A stretch of DNA of 64,000 nucleotides, from positions 62,001-126,000 of the forward strand of contig CANKZQ010000003.1 of assembly GCA_947488345.1 (NCBI GenBank). The letters run 5' to 3'. The position numbers and the translations under genes are program-made. This document shows, piece after piece, positions 9,585 through 18,861 of this stretch; position 1 is the first letter of the stretch, and each line of letters opens with the position of its first letter. The notes below the pieces were generated by a model. The model made no database searches. It was not told the DNA's origin and saw only the letters and a program-made list of their open reading frames with translations. This DNA is from an uncultured Flavobacteriaceae bacterium (GTDB lineage Bacteria; Bacteroidota; Bacteroidia; Flavobacteriales; Flavobacteriaceae).

Positions 9585-10870
9585 GCTTTAATTCCCTTAT
9601 ATTTTCTAATAATCAAACGATTTCCTTTATCATATGAGAAATAACTATTTAACCAATTTAATCCAACCCGCAATTTGTTTTTAAATCCACTTATCGACAT
9701 TAAATGAACAGTAGACCAGATAAACCAAGCGAACATACCTCTGAAATGAAACTTTCCAATATCGGCAACAGCTCTTTTCTTACCTATCGTGGCCAGCGAA
9801 CCTTTGTCGAAATATTTGAACGGTTTCCAGTCCGCCACATTTAAAACTAAATTCTTCGCTAAATGCTCACCTTGCTGAATCGCCGTTGGCGCCACCATGG
9901 GATGTCCATTTGGATAGGCCTCAGTTTTCATCAAAGCGATATCTCCTATTGCAAACACGTCGGCCATACCCTCCACTCTATTAAAGGCATCAACAGCTAT
10001 TCTATTTCCTTTAACAATAACACCTGGTAGTAATCCTTTAGGGTATTGACCTTTCACTCCGGCTGTCCAAATTAATGATGTTGTCGATATGGTTTCTCCG
10101 TTCGATAGTTCAACCTGATCTCCATTGTACGAATTTACAGCCGTATTTAAATGAACATCAACTTTCAATCGTTCTAAATCTTTTAAAGTATCCTTAGATG
10201 ACTTTTCAGTCATAGCACTAAGAACTTGACTACCAGCTTCTATCAAATGAATTGATAATGGAAAATCTAAAAGTTCGGGATAATCTTTTTTGTATATATA
10301 TTTTCTAAATTCGGCAAAAGCTCCCGCCATTTCGACACCTGCAGGTCCCGCGCCAACAATGACAATCGTTGTATTTTTTCGTTTTATCAAAGGATCGTTT
10401 GACTGGGCGGCTCTTTCAATATTTTGAAGCATATTACTACGTACATCTAGTGCTTCTTGAATTGACTTAAGTCCAATACTATTAGATTCAACATCTTTCA
10501 TTCCATAAAAGTTATTGGTACTGCCTGTTGCGATTACCAAATGATCATATGAAATGGCACCAATATCTGTTTGCACGTATTTATCTTTGGGTTGAATCGC
10601 CATTACATCAGCCATTCTAAAGATCAAATTTTTATATCCTCGGAAAACTTTTCGTACAGGAAAAACAATAGCATCCGGCTCTAGTCCACTCGTGGCTACT
10701 TGATACAATAAAGGTTGAAATTGATGAAAATTATTCTTGTCTAAAATGACAATTTGAAAGGGTAAATCCTTTAAGGCTTTTGCCAAGTGAATACCAGCAA
10801 ATCCAGCACCAATCACCAAAATTCTAGGATTCTCACTATCAGGAACATACACATTTTTAACTTGCTCCAT
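9581..10870 (-). CDS. NAD(P)/FAD-dependent oxidoreductase, NDH-2 type
   Basis: Two dinucleotide-binding motifs are present: GAGFAGIHLAKAL (FAD, from residue 21) and VGAGPAGVEMAGAF (NADH, about residue 170). The ATG motif for flavin (VIATGSTNN) and the VFAIGDIAL FAD-binding segment also fit. Length (429 residues) and a C-terminal amphipathic, membrane-associating region (FRGMFAWFIWSTVHLM) match single-subunit type II NADH:quinone dehydrogenases, which pass electrons from NADH to quinone without pumping protons. It is coupled by a 4-base overlap to the HMA-MauE gene, so a role in reducing quinone or a membrane thiol system for the metal cluster is possible. Substrate assignment is by family only. 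Confidence 0.88.
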   Translation of the reverse strand: MEQVKNVYVPDSENPRILVIGAGFAGIHLAKALKDLPFQIVILDKNNFHQFQPLLYQVATSGLEPDAIVFPVRKVFRGYKNLIFRMADVMAIQPKDKYVQTDIGAISYDHLVIATGSTNNFYGMKDVESNSIGLKSIQEALDVRSNMLQNIERAAQSNDPLIKRKNTTIVIVGAGPAGVEMAGAFAEFRKYIYKKDYPELLDFPLSIHLIEAGSQVLSAMTEKSSKDTLKDLERLKVDVHLNTAVNSYNGDQVELSNGETISTTSLIWTAGVKGQYPKGLLPGVIVKGNRIAVDAFNRVEGMADVFAIGDIALMKTEAYPNGHPMVAPTAIQQGEHLAKNLVLNVADWKPFKYFDKGSLATIGKKRAVADIGKFHFRGMFAWFIWSTVHLMSISGFKNKLRVGLNWLNSYFSYDKGNRLIIRKYKGIKA

Positions 10871-10927
10871 ACTATTATAATTTTAACTAGTTATTTAGTC
10901 GTTATAACTATTATAAAATTACAACTT

Positions 10928-11365
10928 TTAACGGGCTCTCACTAACTTTTTTTGATAATAAAATGCAGGCAATAAAATGAGTACAAAAACAGGGTGAATT
11001 AGAAAACGGCGCACATAGAAAGCAAATAGATGGCCATTGATCATTTCAAATTGAAGCAGGGCAAAATAGAAAACACTCAATACGACAAAAGCGGCGGTAT
11101 AAAACTTTATTGAAAATCGCACCAGACCCTTCTTTTGAAAGGCCATATAAATAATGACTAATGAGATAACGGTATTGATCAAATACCTAAAAAAGATGCT
11201 TGTCCACAACTTTAAACTATCATACTCAGGAATCGCTTCATTCAAATACGCTTTTTTAAAATAGGTTATAAAAGGATCATAAAACAATTCAGCCCCATAT
11301 GCTCTCACTAAAATTAAAAGTGCGAACAGTATTACCGTGAACAATAGTCGTATGCTTCTACTCAT
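10928..11365 (-). CDS. Exosortase F system-associated protein
   Basis: A 145-residue inner-membrane protein with about four predicted helices and the conserved N-terminal region R-A-Y-G-x-E-L-F-Y-D-P-F. This pattern and its fixed place directly after xrtF identify the exosortase-F-associated membrane protein of Bacteroidota. Its role beside the exosortase is not established. The start codon overlaps the xrtF stop (ATGA), so the two are translationally coupled. Confidence 0.85.
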   Translation of the reverse strand: MSRSIRLLFTVILFALLILVRAYGAELFYDPFITYFKKAYLNEAIPEYDSLKLWTSIFFRYLINTVISLVIIYMAFQKKGLVRFSIKFYTAAFVVLSVFYFALLQFEMINGHLFAFYVRRFLIHPVFVLILLPAFYYQKKLVRAR

Positions 11366-11943
11366 TTTGTCTTCTTTAAATATGAAAACTTATTGACCCA
11401 AATAACCCACAATATAAATACAGTTCCATAAATAATTGCAGGAAAAAACAGATCGTGCAACACACCTTGATATTCAGGATACATATAGAGTAATTTACTC
11501 AAGGCCAAAATTCTTAGAATATTGATGACATAGATGATAAAAGTTCCGACCAATCCGAAAATAATTGTCGCTTTTAAACTTCCCGAGAAGGCAATAATAA
11601 AAGATAAAAACAAAATAATAATACTCACCGAATTACAACCTTCAACGATGGGTATTGCATAAATGTCTCCAACAAAAAATAGCATTGACAATTCATCTGG
11701 ACTCTGTTGAACAACCGTAGGATAACCTAAAAAGTTTGCGACTTTTTCTGTGTGTTTCGCAACGGTCTGGGTAATTGGAGAACAAGAAAAAACAGGAGAC
11801 TTTTGCTGTGTTTGCTTTAAGTAAATTGAATATATACCTAATAACACGAAATAGGCAACAAAAAACTTTACTAAAAACTTTATAATTGTTTTTTTCTTTT
11901 TCAAATGAAAGTAGTTTAATTTTGTACGTACAAATAAAGACAA
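11362..11943 (-). CDS. xrtF: Exosortase family protein XrtF
   Basis: Exosortases are membrane transpeptidases thought to cleave C-terminal sorting signals and link proteins to the cell surface. This protein has several membrane helices and the full catalytic triad: Cys103 in VEGCNSVS, Arg144 in NILRILA and His163 in VLHDLFFP. Length fits XrtF. No ATG is available near the N-terminus. TTG at 11943 opens the frame, and a second TTG at 11904 (giving a start just before KKKKTIIKF) is at least as likely and would leave room for divergent promoters. Its partner gene overlaps by four bases. I see no PEP-CTERM-like substrate gene in the window. Confidence 0.88.
   Translation of the reverse strand: MSLFVRTKLNYFHLKKKKTIIKFLVKFFVAYFVLLGIYSIYLKQTQQKSPVFSCSPITQTVAKHTEKVANFLGYPTVVQQSPDELSMLFFVGDIYAIPIVEGCNSVSIIILFLSFIIAFSGSLKATIIFGLVGTFIIYVINILRILALSKLLYMYPEYQGVLHDLFFPAIIYGTVFILWVIWVNKFSYLKKTK
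11917..11924 (+). promoter_or_regulatory. Predicted -7 element for the fRMsr gene
   Basis: TAATTTTG is a perfect TAnnTTTG match, 33 bases before the ATG at 11957. No TTG is found at the right distance upstream, so only the -7 element is supported. Confidence 0.35.
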
Positions 11944-11956
11944 TCAAATTTACATA

Positions 11957-12430
11957 TTGCAAATGCAAATAGACATTCACAAGAATAAAATTATCAACAT
12001 AATAGATAACAATGTTCGTTTTGAAGATAAGTTACAAGCGATCTGCGACTATTTAGAGCACAGCATTGATTATTACGACTGGGTTGGGTTTTATTTCAAA
12101 AATGGCAACAAACAAGAATTAAAGTTAGCACAATTTACTGGGGAAAATACCGAACATGTCATTATCCCTTTCGGGAAGGGTATTTGCGGTCAAGTGGCTG
12201 TAAGTAATGAAAATTTTGTCGTTCAAGATGTGACTGAACAAGACAATTATATATCATGTGGTTTGAACGTAAAAAGCGAAATTGTCATACCTATTTTTGT
12301 CGCTGGCGAAAACATTGGGCAAATTGATATTGACTCGCATAGCATAAGCCCTTTCACTGAAGATGATACTAAATTATTAGAATTTGTTTGTCTTGAGGTA
12401 GCCAAACATATTAAATTACCTGTCATATGA
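11957..12430 (+). CDS. GAF-domain protein, probable free methionine-(R)-sulfoxide reductase
   Basis: A single GAF domain of 157 residues contains the pattern of free methionine-R-sulfoxide reductase: PFGKGICGQVA with Cys77, and YISCGLNVKSEIVIP with Cys101, the likely catalytic cysteine. From memory, the E. coli enzyme has a third cysteine ten residues before the first of these; the equivalent position here is His67, which leaves one resolving cysteine. The enzyme would repair oxidised free methionine using thioredoxin. The ATG overlap with the next gene (ATGA at 12427-12430) couples it to the DinB-like protein. It is divergent from xrtF. Confidence 0.8.
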   Translation: MQMQIDIHKNKIINIIDNNVRFEDKLQAICDYLEHSIDYYDWVGFYFKNGNKQELKLAQFTGENTEHVIIPFGKGICGQVAVSNENFVVQDVTEQDNYISCGLNVKSEIVIPIFVAGENIGQIDIDSHSISPFTEDDTKLLEFVCLEVAKHIKLPVI

Positions 12431-12873
12431 AACACTCCATTGTTCAATTATTCAAAAGAGATCTTGAAAGATTACAAGATGAACTTCACTTATATAGTGA
12501 AGAATCAAATCTATGGAAGATTGATAAGGAGATTAAAAATACCGCAGGCAATTTAACTATCCATGTCATTGGAAATTTGAATCATTTCATTGGAGCCGTT
12601 TTAGGGAATACAGGCTACATAAGACAGCGAGAAAAAGAGTTCAGCGATACTCAAATTCCGCGAAAGCAACTACACCATCAGATTGAGGAGATAAAAAAAA
12701 TCATTGATCGAACGATTCTAAATTTATCAGCTAGTGATTTACAAGAAACATACCCCATACATATTCGTAAAGAAGGAATGACTGTAGAGCAGTTTTTGAT
12801 GCATCTCTACGGACATTTAAATTACCATTTAGGACAAATTAATTACCACAGACGACTACTGGATATTTGTTGA
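12427..12873 (+). CDS. DinB-like/DUF1572 four-helix protein
   Basis: The 148-residue helical protein has the DinB superfamily layout with three spaced histidines that can form a metal site: H at HVIGNLNHFIG in helix 2 and the HLYGHLNYHLGQINYHRRLL segment in the last helix. Members include thiol-dependent transferases for bacillithiol or mycothiol and many proteins of unknown role. The start overlaps the stop of the fRMsr gene, suggesting a linked role in stress or thiol chemistry, which is an inference from position only. Confidence 0.8.
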   Translation: MKHSIVQLFKRDLERLQDELHLYSEESNLWKIDKEIKNTAGNLTIHVIGNLNHFIGAVLGNTGYIRQREKEFSDTQIPRKQLHHQIEEIKKIIDRTILNLSASDLQETYPIHIRKEGMTVEQFLMHLYGHLNYHLGQINYHRRLLDIC

Positions 12874-12905
12874 TAAAATGTTCATTAATAATACCTATTA
12901 TTTTA

Positions 12906-12936
12906 TTGTAGGAAGAAGGTTGTTTTAGTAGCTTTG
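12906..12936 (+). promoter_or_regulatory. Predicted promoter of purH
   Basis: TTG (12906-12908), a 20-nt spacer and TAGCTTTG (12929-12936) fully match the Bacteroidota vegetative promoter. The transcription start would lie near 12943, giving a leader of about 14 bases. Confidence 0.65.
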
Positions 12937-12956
12937 CGCGAAACACAACTAAAAAA

Positions 12957-14489
12957 ATGAGCACTACAAAAAAGGCAACATCAGCATTAATTTCGGTATT
13001 TCATAAAGATGGGTTAGCTCCTATCGCACAAAAACTAAACGAATTAGGAATCACTATTTATTCTACCGGTGGTACCGAAAAATTCATTAAAGAATTAGGG
13101 ATAGAAGTCGTTCCTGTTGAAGATATCACATCATACCCTTCGATTCTTGGCGGAAGGGTCAAGACATTACATCCGAAAGTATTTGGTGGTATTTTATCAA
13201 GAAGAGAAAATGAAGGTGATGCCGCACAATTGAATGAATTTGATATCCCTGAAATTGATATTGTTATTGTTGACCTATATCCTTTTGAAAAAACTGTTGC
13301 TTCTGGAGCGCCAGAACAAGATATCATTGAAAAAATTGATATCGGAGGGATTTCGCTTATACGCGCTGCCGCTAAAAACTTTAAAGATGTTGTATGTGTT
13401 TCTTCAATGGATCAGTACAGTGAATTTTTAGAAATTATAAGTGAGCAAAATGGTACTACGACCATAGAACAGCGTAGGCATTTCGCAGCTAAGTCTTTTA
13501 ATATTTCCTCGCATTATGATAGCGCTATTTTCAATTATTTCAATGCCGATCATAGTATTGCCTCGTTAAAAATAAGTGCCACCGACGGGAAAGTCTTGCG
13601 TTATGGTGAAAATCCACATCAAAAAGGTTTTTTCTTTGGTGATTTTGATGAAATGTTCACAAAATTACACGGTAAGGAATTGAGTTATAACAATTTATTA
13701 GATGTAGACGCAGCGGTCATGTTGATGAATGAGTTTAAAAATGACGCTCCTACTTTCGCTATTTTAAAGCATAATAATGCCTGTGGTTTGGCGCAAAGAG
13801 ACACCTTACATCAAGCATATATTGATGCCCTTGCTGGTGATCCTACTTCTGCTTTTGGAGGCGTCTTAATAGCCAATGAAAAAATTGATGTAGCCACTGC
13901 TCAAGAGATTCATAAGCTTTTTTGTGAAGTGGTGATTGCACCTTCATTTACTCCTGAAGCTTTAACCATATTGCAGGGTAAAAAGAATAGAATTATTTTA
14001 ATTTTAAAAGAAGTTGATCTATCGCACACGATTACCAGATCGTGTTTGAATGGTGCTTTAGTTCAAGAAAGAGATTATAAGACAGATACCATTGAAGATT
14101 TAAACAATGCGACCAAATTGGTACCGTCAGATGCCGAAATTAGAGACCTTATTTTTGCTTCAAAAATCTGTAAACACACGAAGTCGAATACCATTGTTTT
14201 GGTGAAGAATAATCAGCTTTGTGCTAGTGGAACCGGTCAAACTTCTCGAGTAGATGCCCTAAATCAAGCAATAACCAAAGCAACTCATTTTAATTTTGAT
14301 TTGAATGGTGCTGTAATGGCAAGTGATGCCTTCTTTCCTTTTCCCGATTGTGTTGAGATTGCACACAAAGCAGGCGTTAATGCTGTGATTCAACCTGGTG
14401 GCTCTATTAAAGACCAGTTATCTATTGATTATTGCGACGAAAATAAAATGTCGATGGTATTTACTGGTACACGTCATTTTAAACATTAA
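12957..14489 (+). CDS. purH: Bifunctional AICAR transformylase/IMP cyclohydrolase PurH
   Basis: PurH carries out the last two steps of purine synthesis: formylation of AICAR with 10-formyl-THF and closure to IMP. The N-terminal MGS-like cyclohydrolase domain (about residues 1-130) shows STGGTEKFIKELGIEV and GGRVKTLHPKVFGGIL. The C-terminal transformylase domain contains RYGENPHQKG, the KHNNACG segment, KHTKSNTIVL and ASGTGQTSRVDALNQ. The 510-residue length is that of the short flavobacterial form. It has its own promoter and stands alone before the mre operon. Identification is secure. Confidence 0.97.
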   Translation: MSTTKKATSALISVFHKDGLAPIAQKLNELGITIYSTGGTEKFIKELGIEVVPVEDITSYPSILGGRVKTLHPKVFGGILSRRENEGDAAQLNEFDIPEIDIVIVDLYPFEKTVASGAPEQDIIEKIDIGGISLIRAAAKNFKDVVCVSSMDQYSEFLEIISEQNGTTTIEQRRHFAAKSFNISSHYDSAIFNYFNADHSIASLKISATDGKVLRYGENPHQKGFFFGDFDEMFTKLHGKELSYNNLLDVDAAVMLMNEFKNDAPTFAILKHNNACGLAQRDTLHQAYIDALAGDPTSAFGGVLIANEKIDVATAQEIHKLFCEVVIAPSFTPEALTILQGKKNRIILILKEVDLSHTITRSCLNGALVQERDYKTDTIEDLNNATKLVPSDAEIRDLIFASKICKHTKSNTIVLVKNNQLCASGTGQTSRVDALNQAITKATHFNFDLNGAVMASDAFFPFPDCVEIAHKAGVNAVIQPGGSIKDQLSIDYCDENKMSMVFTGTRHFKH

Positions 14490-14495
14490 TTTTAT

Positions 14496-14503
14496 TAACT
14501 TTG
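14496..14503 (+). promoter_or_regulatory. Predicted -7 element of the mre operon
   Basis: TAACTTTG matches TAnnTTTG exactly and lies 42 bases before the mreB ATG, just after the purH stop codon. No good TTG lies 19-21 bases upstream. Confidence 0.45.
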
Positions 14504-14544
14504 GCAGATTCGCAAAATTAATCTAACTCTAATCAAATAACTCT

Positions 14545-15576
14545 ATGGGATTTTTCGACTTCATGACAGAAGACGTTGCGATTGATCTGGGCACAGCAAA
14601 TACACTTATCATTCACAATGGTAAGGTTGTGATTGATAGTCCGTCAATTGTAGCCCGTGATCGAACTTCAGGCAAAATTATTGCTATTGGTAAAAAAGCC
14701 AATCTTATGCAAGGTAAAACGCATGAGAACATCAAAACTATTAGACCTTTAAAGGATGGTGTAATTGCCGATTTCGAAGCGTCCGAACAGATGATTAAAG
14801 AATTTATAAAACAAATTCCTTCGATCAAAAAACGCTTCTTGTTCCCTCCTTCTTTACGGATGGTTATTTGTATTCCTTCTGGTATTACAGAGGTAGAGAA
14901 AAGAGCGGTACGCGACTCTGCGGAGCACATGAATGCCAAAGATATTTATCTGATACATGAGCCCATGGCTGCTTCTATTGGTATTGGCATTGATATTATG
15001 CAACCAAAAGGTAATATGATTATTGACATAGGCGGTGGTACTACTGAAATTGCAGTGATCGCTTTAGGAGGTATTGTTTGCGATAAATCAATCAAAGTAG
15101 CAGGTGATGTATTTACAAATGATATAGCCTATTATATGCGTACCCAACATAACTTATATGTTGGAGAAACAACAGCTGAAAAAATCAAGATTGATGTTGG
15201 AGCTGCAACCGAAGAAATTGATGAGGCGCCAGAAGATATTTTGGTGCAAGGTCGAGACTTATTAAGCGGTAAGCCAAAACAAATAAAAATTTCTTACAGA
15301 GAAATTGCGAAAGCATTAGACAAATCTATTTTACGTATCGAAGATGCCGTTATGGAGACCTTATCACAGACACCTCCTGAATTGGCTGCCGATATTTACA
15401 ATACGGGTATCTATTTAGCTGGTGGTGGTTCTATGTTACGTGGCTTGGATAAACGTTTATCTCGTAAAACCGATTTACCTGTTTATGTTGCGGAAGATCC
15501 TTTAAGAGCGGTTGTAAGAGGAACAGGTATTGCACTGAAGGACTTGGAAAAGTACAAGAGTGTATTGATGAAATAG
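14545..15576 (+). CDS. mreB: Rod shape-determining actin homologue MreB
   Basis: MreB polymerises under the inner membrane and guides side-wall peptidoglycan synthesis. The product has the actin-fold ATP-binding motifs: IDLGTANTLI (phosphate 1), NMIIDIGGGTTEIAVIALGG (phosphate 2) and YLAGGGSMLRGL (adenosine). Length (343 residues) is normal. The short, slightly hydrophobic N-terminus (MGFFDFMTEDVA) fits membrane binding. It is the first gene of an mreB-mreC-mreD-mrdA-rodA operon with small gaps or overlaps between genes. Confidence 0.97.
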   Translation: MGFFDFMTEDVAIDLGTANTLIIHNGKVVIDSPSIVARDRTSGKIIAIGKKANLMQGKTHENIKTIRPLKDGVIADFEASEQMIKEFIKQIPSIKKRFLFPPSLRMVICIPSGITEVEKRAVRDSAEHMNAKDIYLIHEPMAASIGIGIDIMQPKGNMIIDIGGGTTEIAVIALGGIVCDKSIKVAGDVFTNDIAYYMRTQHNLYVGETTAEKIKIDVGAATEEIDEAPEDILVQGRDLLSGKPKQIKISYREIAKALDKSILRIEDAVMETLSQTPPELAADIYNTGIYLAGGGSMLRGLDKRLSRKTDLPVYVAEDPLRAVVRGTGIALKDLEKYKSVLMK

Positions 15577-15594
15577 TAAATTCGCTTTCTTTTT

Positions 15595-16425
15595 ATGCAG
15601 CAAATTGTAAATTTTATACTTAAGTACAAATACTTTTTGTTCTTTTTGCTGCTCGAAATTATTGCTATTTCCTTCACTATTCAAAATCATTCATATCACA
15701 ACAGTGCGTTTAGTAATTCTGCTAACTTTTTATCTGGTGGTATTCACAAAAGGGTCAATCGATTTAAAGAATATGCTCACTTGCGTGAGCACAATGACCA
15801 ATTATTGAAAGAGAATGCCCAATTAAAAAACATCCTAGGACTAGAATTAAAAAACAATGATAGTGCTTCAGCACACGTTATTGACACCACTAAATACTTT
15901 CAAAAATATAGCTACAGAACGGCAAAAGTTATTGAAAATCAGTATCAAAAAAAATTCAATTACCTAACCATTGATAAAGGTGAGCGCCATGGTATAGCTC
16001 CTGAGATGGGTGTAGCAAATAGCAAAGGAATTATTGGAATTACAACAAATATATCAAGCGGCTACACAACTGTTTTATCCATCTTAAATGAAAACGCTAA
16101 AATAAACGTAAAACTTTCTAAAAGTTTTCATTTTGGAACCCTAGAATGGAATGGTGAAGATTACAATATCTTGCAGCTGTCTGACTTGCCGATACAAGCA
16201 AATATTCAAATTGGCGACACGCTCATTACCGGAGGTAAATCTGTGATATTTCCTGAAGGAATACCCGTTGGTACGATTTCCAATTTTAAAGTAGAAAATA
16301 ACGACTACAGTACTATTGATATTAAGTTATTTAATGATATGAGTGCTATCGGACCCGTCTATATTATTTCAAATATTGATAAAAAAGAAATAGAACAACT
16401 ACAAGAATCTACCACCAATGAATAA
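15595..16425 (+). CDS. mreC: Rod shape-determining protein MreC
   Basis: MreC is a periplasmic bitopic protein that links MreB and MreD to the PBP2/RodA synthase. The product has an N-terminal membrane helix (about residues 12-30), a coiled coil (KEYAHLREHNDQLLKENAQL, about 61-80) and a C-terminal double beta-barrel with the typical VANSKGIIGI and GDTLITGGKSVIFPEGIPVG segments. It starts 18 bases after mreB and its end overlaps mreD by eight bases. Confidence 0.95.
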   Translation: MQQIVNFILKYKYFLFFLLLEIIAISFTIQNHSYHNSAFSNSANFLSGGIHKRVNRFKEYAHLREHNDQLLKENAQLKNILGLELKNNDSASAHVIDTTKYFQKYSYRTAKVIENQYQKKFNYLTIDKGERHGIAPEMGVANSKGIIGITTNISSGYTTVLSILNENAKINVKLSKSFHFGTLEWNGEDYNILQLSDLPIQANIQIGDTLITGGKSVIFPEGIPVGTISNFKVENNDYSTIDIKLFNDMSAIGPVYIISNIDKKEIEQLQESTTNE

Positions 16426-16924
16426 CAATATTCTTCAAAATATTATCTTTTTTGTTGGCCTGATTTTACTACAAGTTACGATCCTAAATAATGTGGATCT
16501 CTTCGGGTATATTGACCCCTATTTATACATTTTATTTGTTATTATTTATCCTTTCAGAAAAGATAGAATTCCGGTCTTATTCTTTTGTTTTTTATTAGGA
16601 TTAAGTATTGATATTTTTTCAAATTCTGGTGGCACAAATGCCGCCGCCACTCTGTTTATCGCTTTCATAAGATTACCTCTACTTAAAGTAATTCTTAGAA
16701 AAAGTGAAATTGATTTTGTTGTTTTTAACATTACAAAGCAGCCTTTTCTAAAAATCTTATCATACGTCTCTATCTTGGCATTTACCCATAGTTTCATCAT
16801 TTTTAGTTTAGAATATTTTAAATTTTCTGACATCGACACGATACTTTATAGAACATTGTTAACGAGTATTTTTACCATTGTTTTAACAATATTTAGTCTT
16901 ATCTTGTTGACCAGAAAAAAATAA
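16418..16924 (+). CDS. mreD: Rod shape-determining protein MreD
   Basis: A 168-residue inner-membrane protein with five or six hydrophobic helices and the family segment DLFGYIDPYLYILFVI near the N-terminus, plus a GLSIDIFSNSGGTNAAA loop. MreD is a small integral partner of MreC. It overlaps mreC by eight bases and is followed after two bases by mrdA, the standard place for this weakly conserved gene. Confidence 0.93.
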   Translation: MNNNILQNIIFFVGLILLQVTILNNVDLFGYIDPYLYILFVIIYPFRKDRIPVLFFCFLLGLSIDIFSNSGGTNAAATLFIAFIRLPLLKVILRKSEIDFVVFNITKQPFLKILSYVSILAFTHSFIIFSLEYFKFSDIDTILYRTLLTSIFTIVLTIFSLILLTRKK

Positions 16925-16926
16925 AA

Positions 16927-18861
16927 ATGGAACGAAAATATTTGGCATACTTTTCAATTATTGGGATTAGCATTCTATTTATTTTACGCCTTTTTTATTT
17001 GCAAGTAATCGACAGTTCTTATCGTAATTCCCCATTAAACAATTCGGCCGTAGCTATTAAATATGATTATCCTAAAAGAGGATATATCTATGATAGAAAT
17101 GGTATTCTTTTAGTTGCCAATCAACCGTCTTATGACATTATGATTATTCCGCAAGATGTACGAGAGTTAGATACATTAGAATTTTGTGACCTACTAAAAA
17201 TAACTAAAGAAGATCTCATTAAAAGATACAGGCGAGCTCGGACGTATTCACCTCGTATTCCATCGGTATTTTTAACACAATTATCAAAAGAAAACTATGC
17301 GTTTTTACAAGAAAAAATGTACAAATACAAAGGGTTTTATATTCAAAAACGTTTGTTACGACAGTATCCTGTAAAAAGCGCACCCAATGTCTTAGGCTAT
17401 CTAGGAGAAGTAAACGAGGACGACTTAAAGAAAAACAAGTACTATCAACTTGGAGAAATTTTTGGAGTTAATGGAATCGAAAAGCAATATGAAGAACTGT
17501 TAAGAGGGGTAAAAGGTGTAAAATTTATTCAAAAGAATAGGTTCAATAAAGAAATTGGTCCTTACAAGGAAGGCCAATATGATACAGTACCTATAATTGG
17601 GAAAGACTTGACCCTCACAATTGATAGTAAATTACAACAATATGGTGAACAGTTAATGGTCAATAAACGCGGCGGGATTGTCGCTATCGAACCTTCATCA
17701 GGTGAAATCCTATCTTTGGTTTCGATGCCAACCTATGATCCTAACAGAATGGTAGGCCGAAAGCGCTCTAAAAACTCGGTAGAACTCTTTGGAGACACTA
17801 TCAATCGACCTATGTTTGATAGAGGACTGCTTGCTCAATACCCTCCAGGGTCTCCTTTCAAAATAATCAATGCCTTGATTGGATTACAAGAAGAAGTCAT
17901 TACTCCTGATACACATTTTTATTGCTATGGCGGTTATAAATATGGAAGAGCCGCTAACAATTTTATGGGATGTCATTGCGGTGTTTATGGTGCTCCCATT
18001 AAATTAGATCGTGGTATTTATAAATCTTGTAATGCCTATTTCGCCAATGTGTATCGAAGAACAATCGAAAAATATGGAAAAGCCTCTAAAGGTACCGATG
18101 TTTGGAATGAACATGTTGAAAGTTTTGGGCTGGGTAATTTTTTAGGAACTGATTTACCAACCGGTAAGAAAGGGCTTGTGCCCGATTCAAAGATGTACGA
18201 TAAATATTACCCCGGAGGTGGTTGGAGAGCACCCACAATTATTTCAAATGCCATCGGGCAGGGAGAAGTTTTAACAACTCCTATACAATTGGCCAATATG
18301 ACGGCGGCAATTGCGAATCGTGGTCATTTTTTCACACCGCATATCTTAAAAAAAATAGATAACAAAGCCATAGAAATAGAGGCATATACAAAACCGAAGC
18401 ATACCACTATAGATCCGAAACATTTTGAACCTATAGTTCAGGGCATGTTTAATGTTTTTGAAAAGGGAACAGCCCAAGGATCTAGAGTAAAAGGTATTAC
18501 CATTGGTGGAAAAACTGGAACTGCTGAAAACTTTGCCAGCTTCAATGGTAAGAGATTTCAATTCAAAGATCACTCAGTTTTTGTTGCATTTGCACCAATT
18601 GATAAGCCTAAAATTGCCATTGCCGTTTTTGTAGAAAACGGCTATTGGGGTTCTCGTTGGGCCGGCCCTATTGCTACGTTGATGATTGAAAAATACCTCA
18701 ATGGAGAAACAAAGAGACCCTATCTAGAAAAACGTATGTTTGAAGGAAGCTTACAGGAGGAATATGATGACCAGTTGGCTGTTGAAAAAGCAGCTAGAGA
18801 GGAATACCAAAAGGAACAACAACTTCTAAAAGAACAACAACTTGCGCAAAAGGGAGAATAA
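16927..18861 (+). CDS. mrdA: Penicillin-binding protein 2 (peptidoglycan transpeptidase)
   Basis: PBP2 cross-links the side-wall peptidoglycan made by RodA. The N-terminal membrane helix (residues 6-25) precedes a dimerisation domain with the RGYIYDRNG motif, then the transpeptidase domain. Active-site motifs are visible: SxxK at Ser309 (PPGSPFKI), SxN at Ser367 (YKSCNAYF) and KTG at Lys529 (GGKTGTAEN). The C-terminus ends in a charged Glu/Gln/Lys-rich helix. It lies between mreD and rodA and overlaps the latter by 20 bases. Confidence 0.97.
   Translation: MERKYLAYFSIIGISILFILRLFYLQVIDSSYRNSPLNNSAVAIKYDYPKRGYIYDRNGILLVANQPSYDIMIIPQDVRELDTLEFCDLLKITKEDLIKRYRRARTYSPRIPSVFLTQLSKENYAFLQEKMYKYKGFYIQKRLLRQYPVKSAPNVLGYLGEVNEDDLKKNKYYQLGEIFGVNGIEKQYEELLRGVKGVKFIQKNRFNKEIGPYKEGQYDTVPIIGKDLTLTIDSKLQQYGEQLMVNKRGGIVAIEPSSGEILSLVSMPTYDPNRMVGRKRSKNSVELFGDTINRPMFDRGLLAQYPPGSPFKIINALIGLQEEVITPDTHFYCYGGYKYGRAANNFMGCHCGVYGAPIKLDRGIYKSCNAYFANVYRRTIEKYGKASKGTDVWNEHVESFGLGNFLGTDLPTGKKGLVPDSKMYDKYYPGGGWRAPTIISNAIGQGEVLTTPIQLANMTAAIANRGHFFTPHILKKIDNKAIEIEAYTKPKHTTIDPKHFEPIVQGMFNVFEKGTAQGSRVKGITIGGKTGTAENFASFNGKRFQFKDHSVFVAFAPIDKPKIAIAVFVENGYWGSRWAGPIATLMIEKYLNGETKRPYLEKRMFEGSLQEEYDDQLAVEKAAREEYQKEQQLLKEQQLAQKGE

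Noticed and set aside
13970-14020. Possible frameshift in purH around the AICARFT insert segment
   Set aside because: The stretch GKKNRIILIL reads unusual at first, but the frame continues into conserved transformylase motifs at normal spacing, so it is intact.
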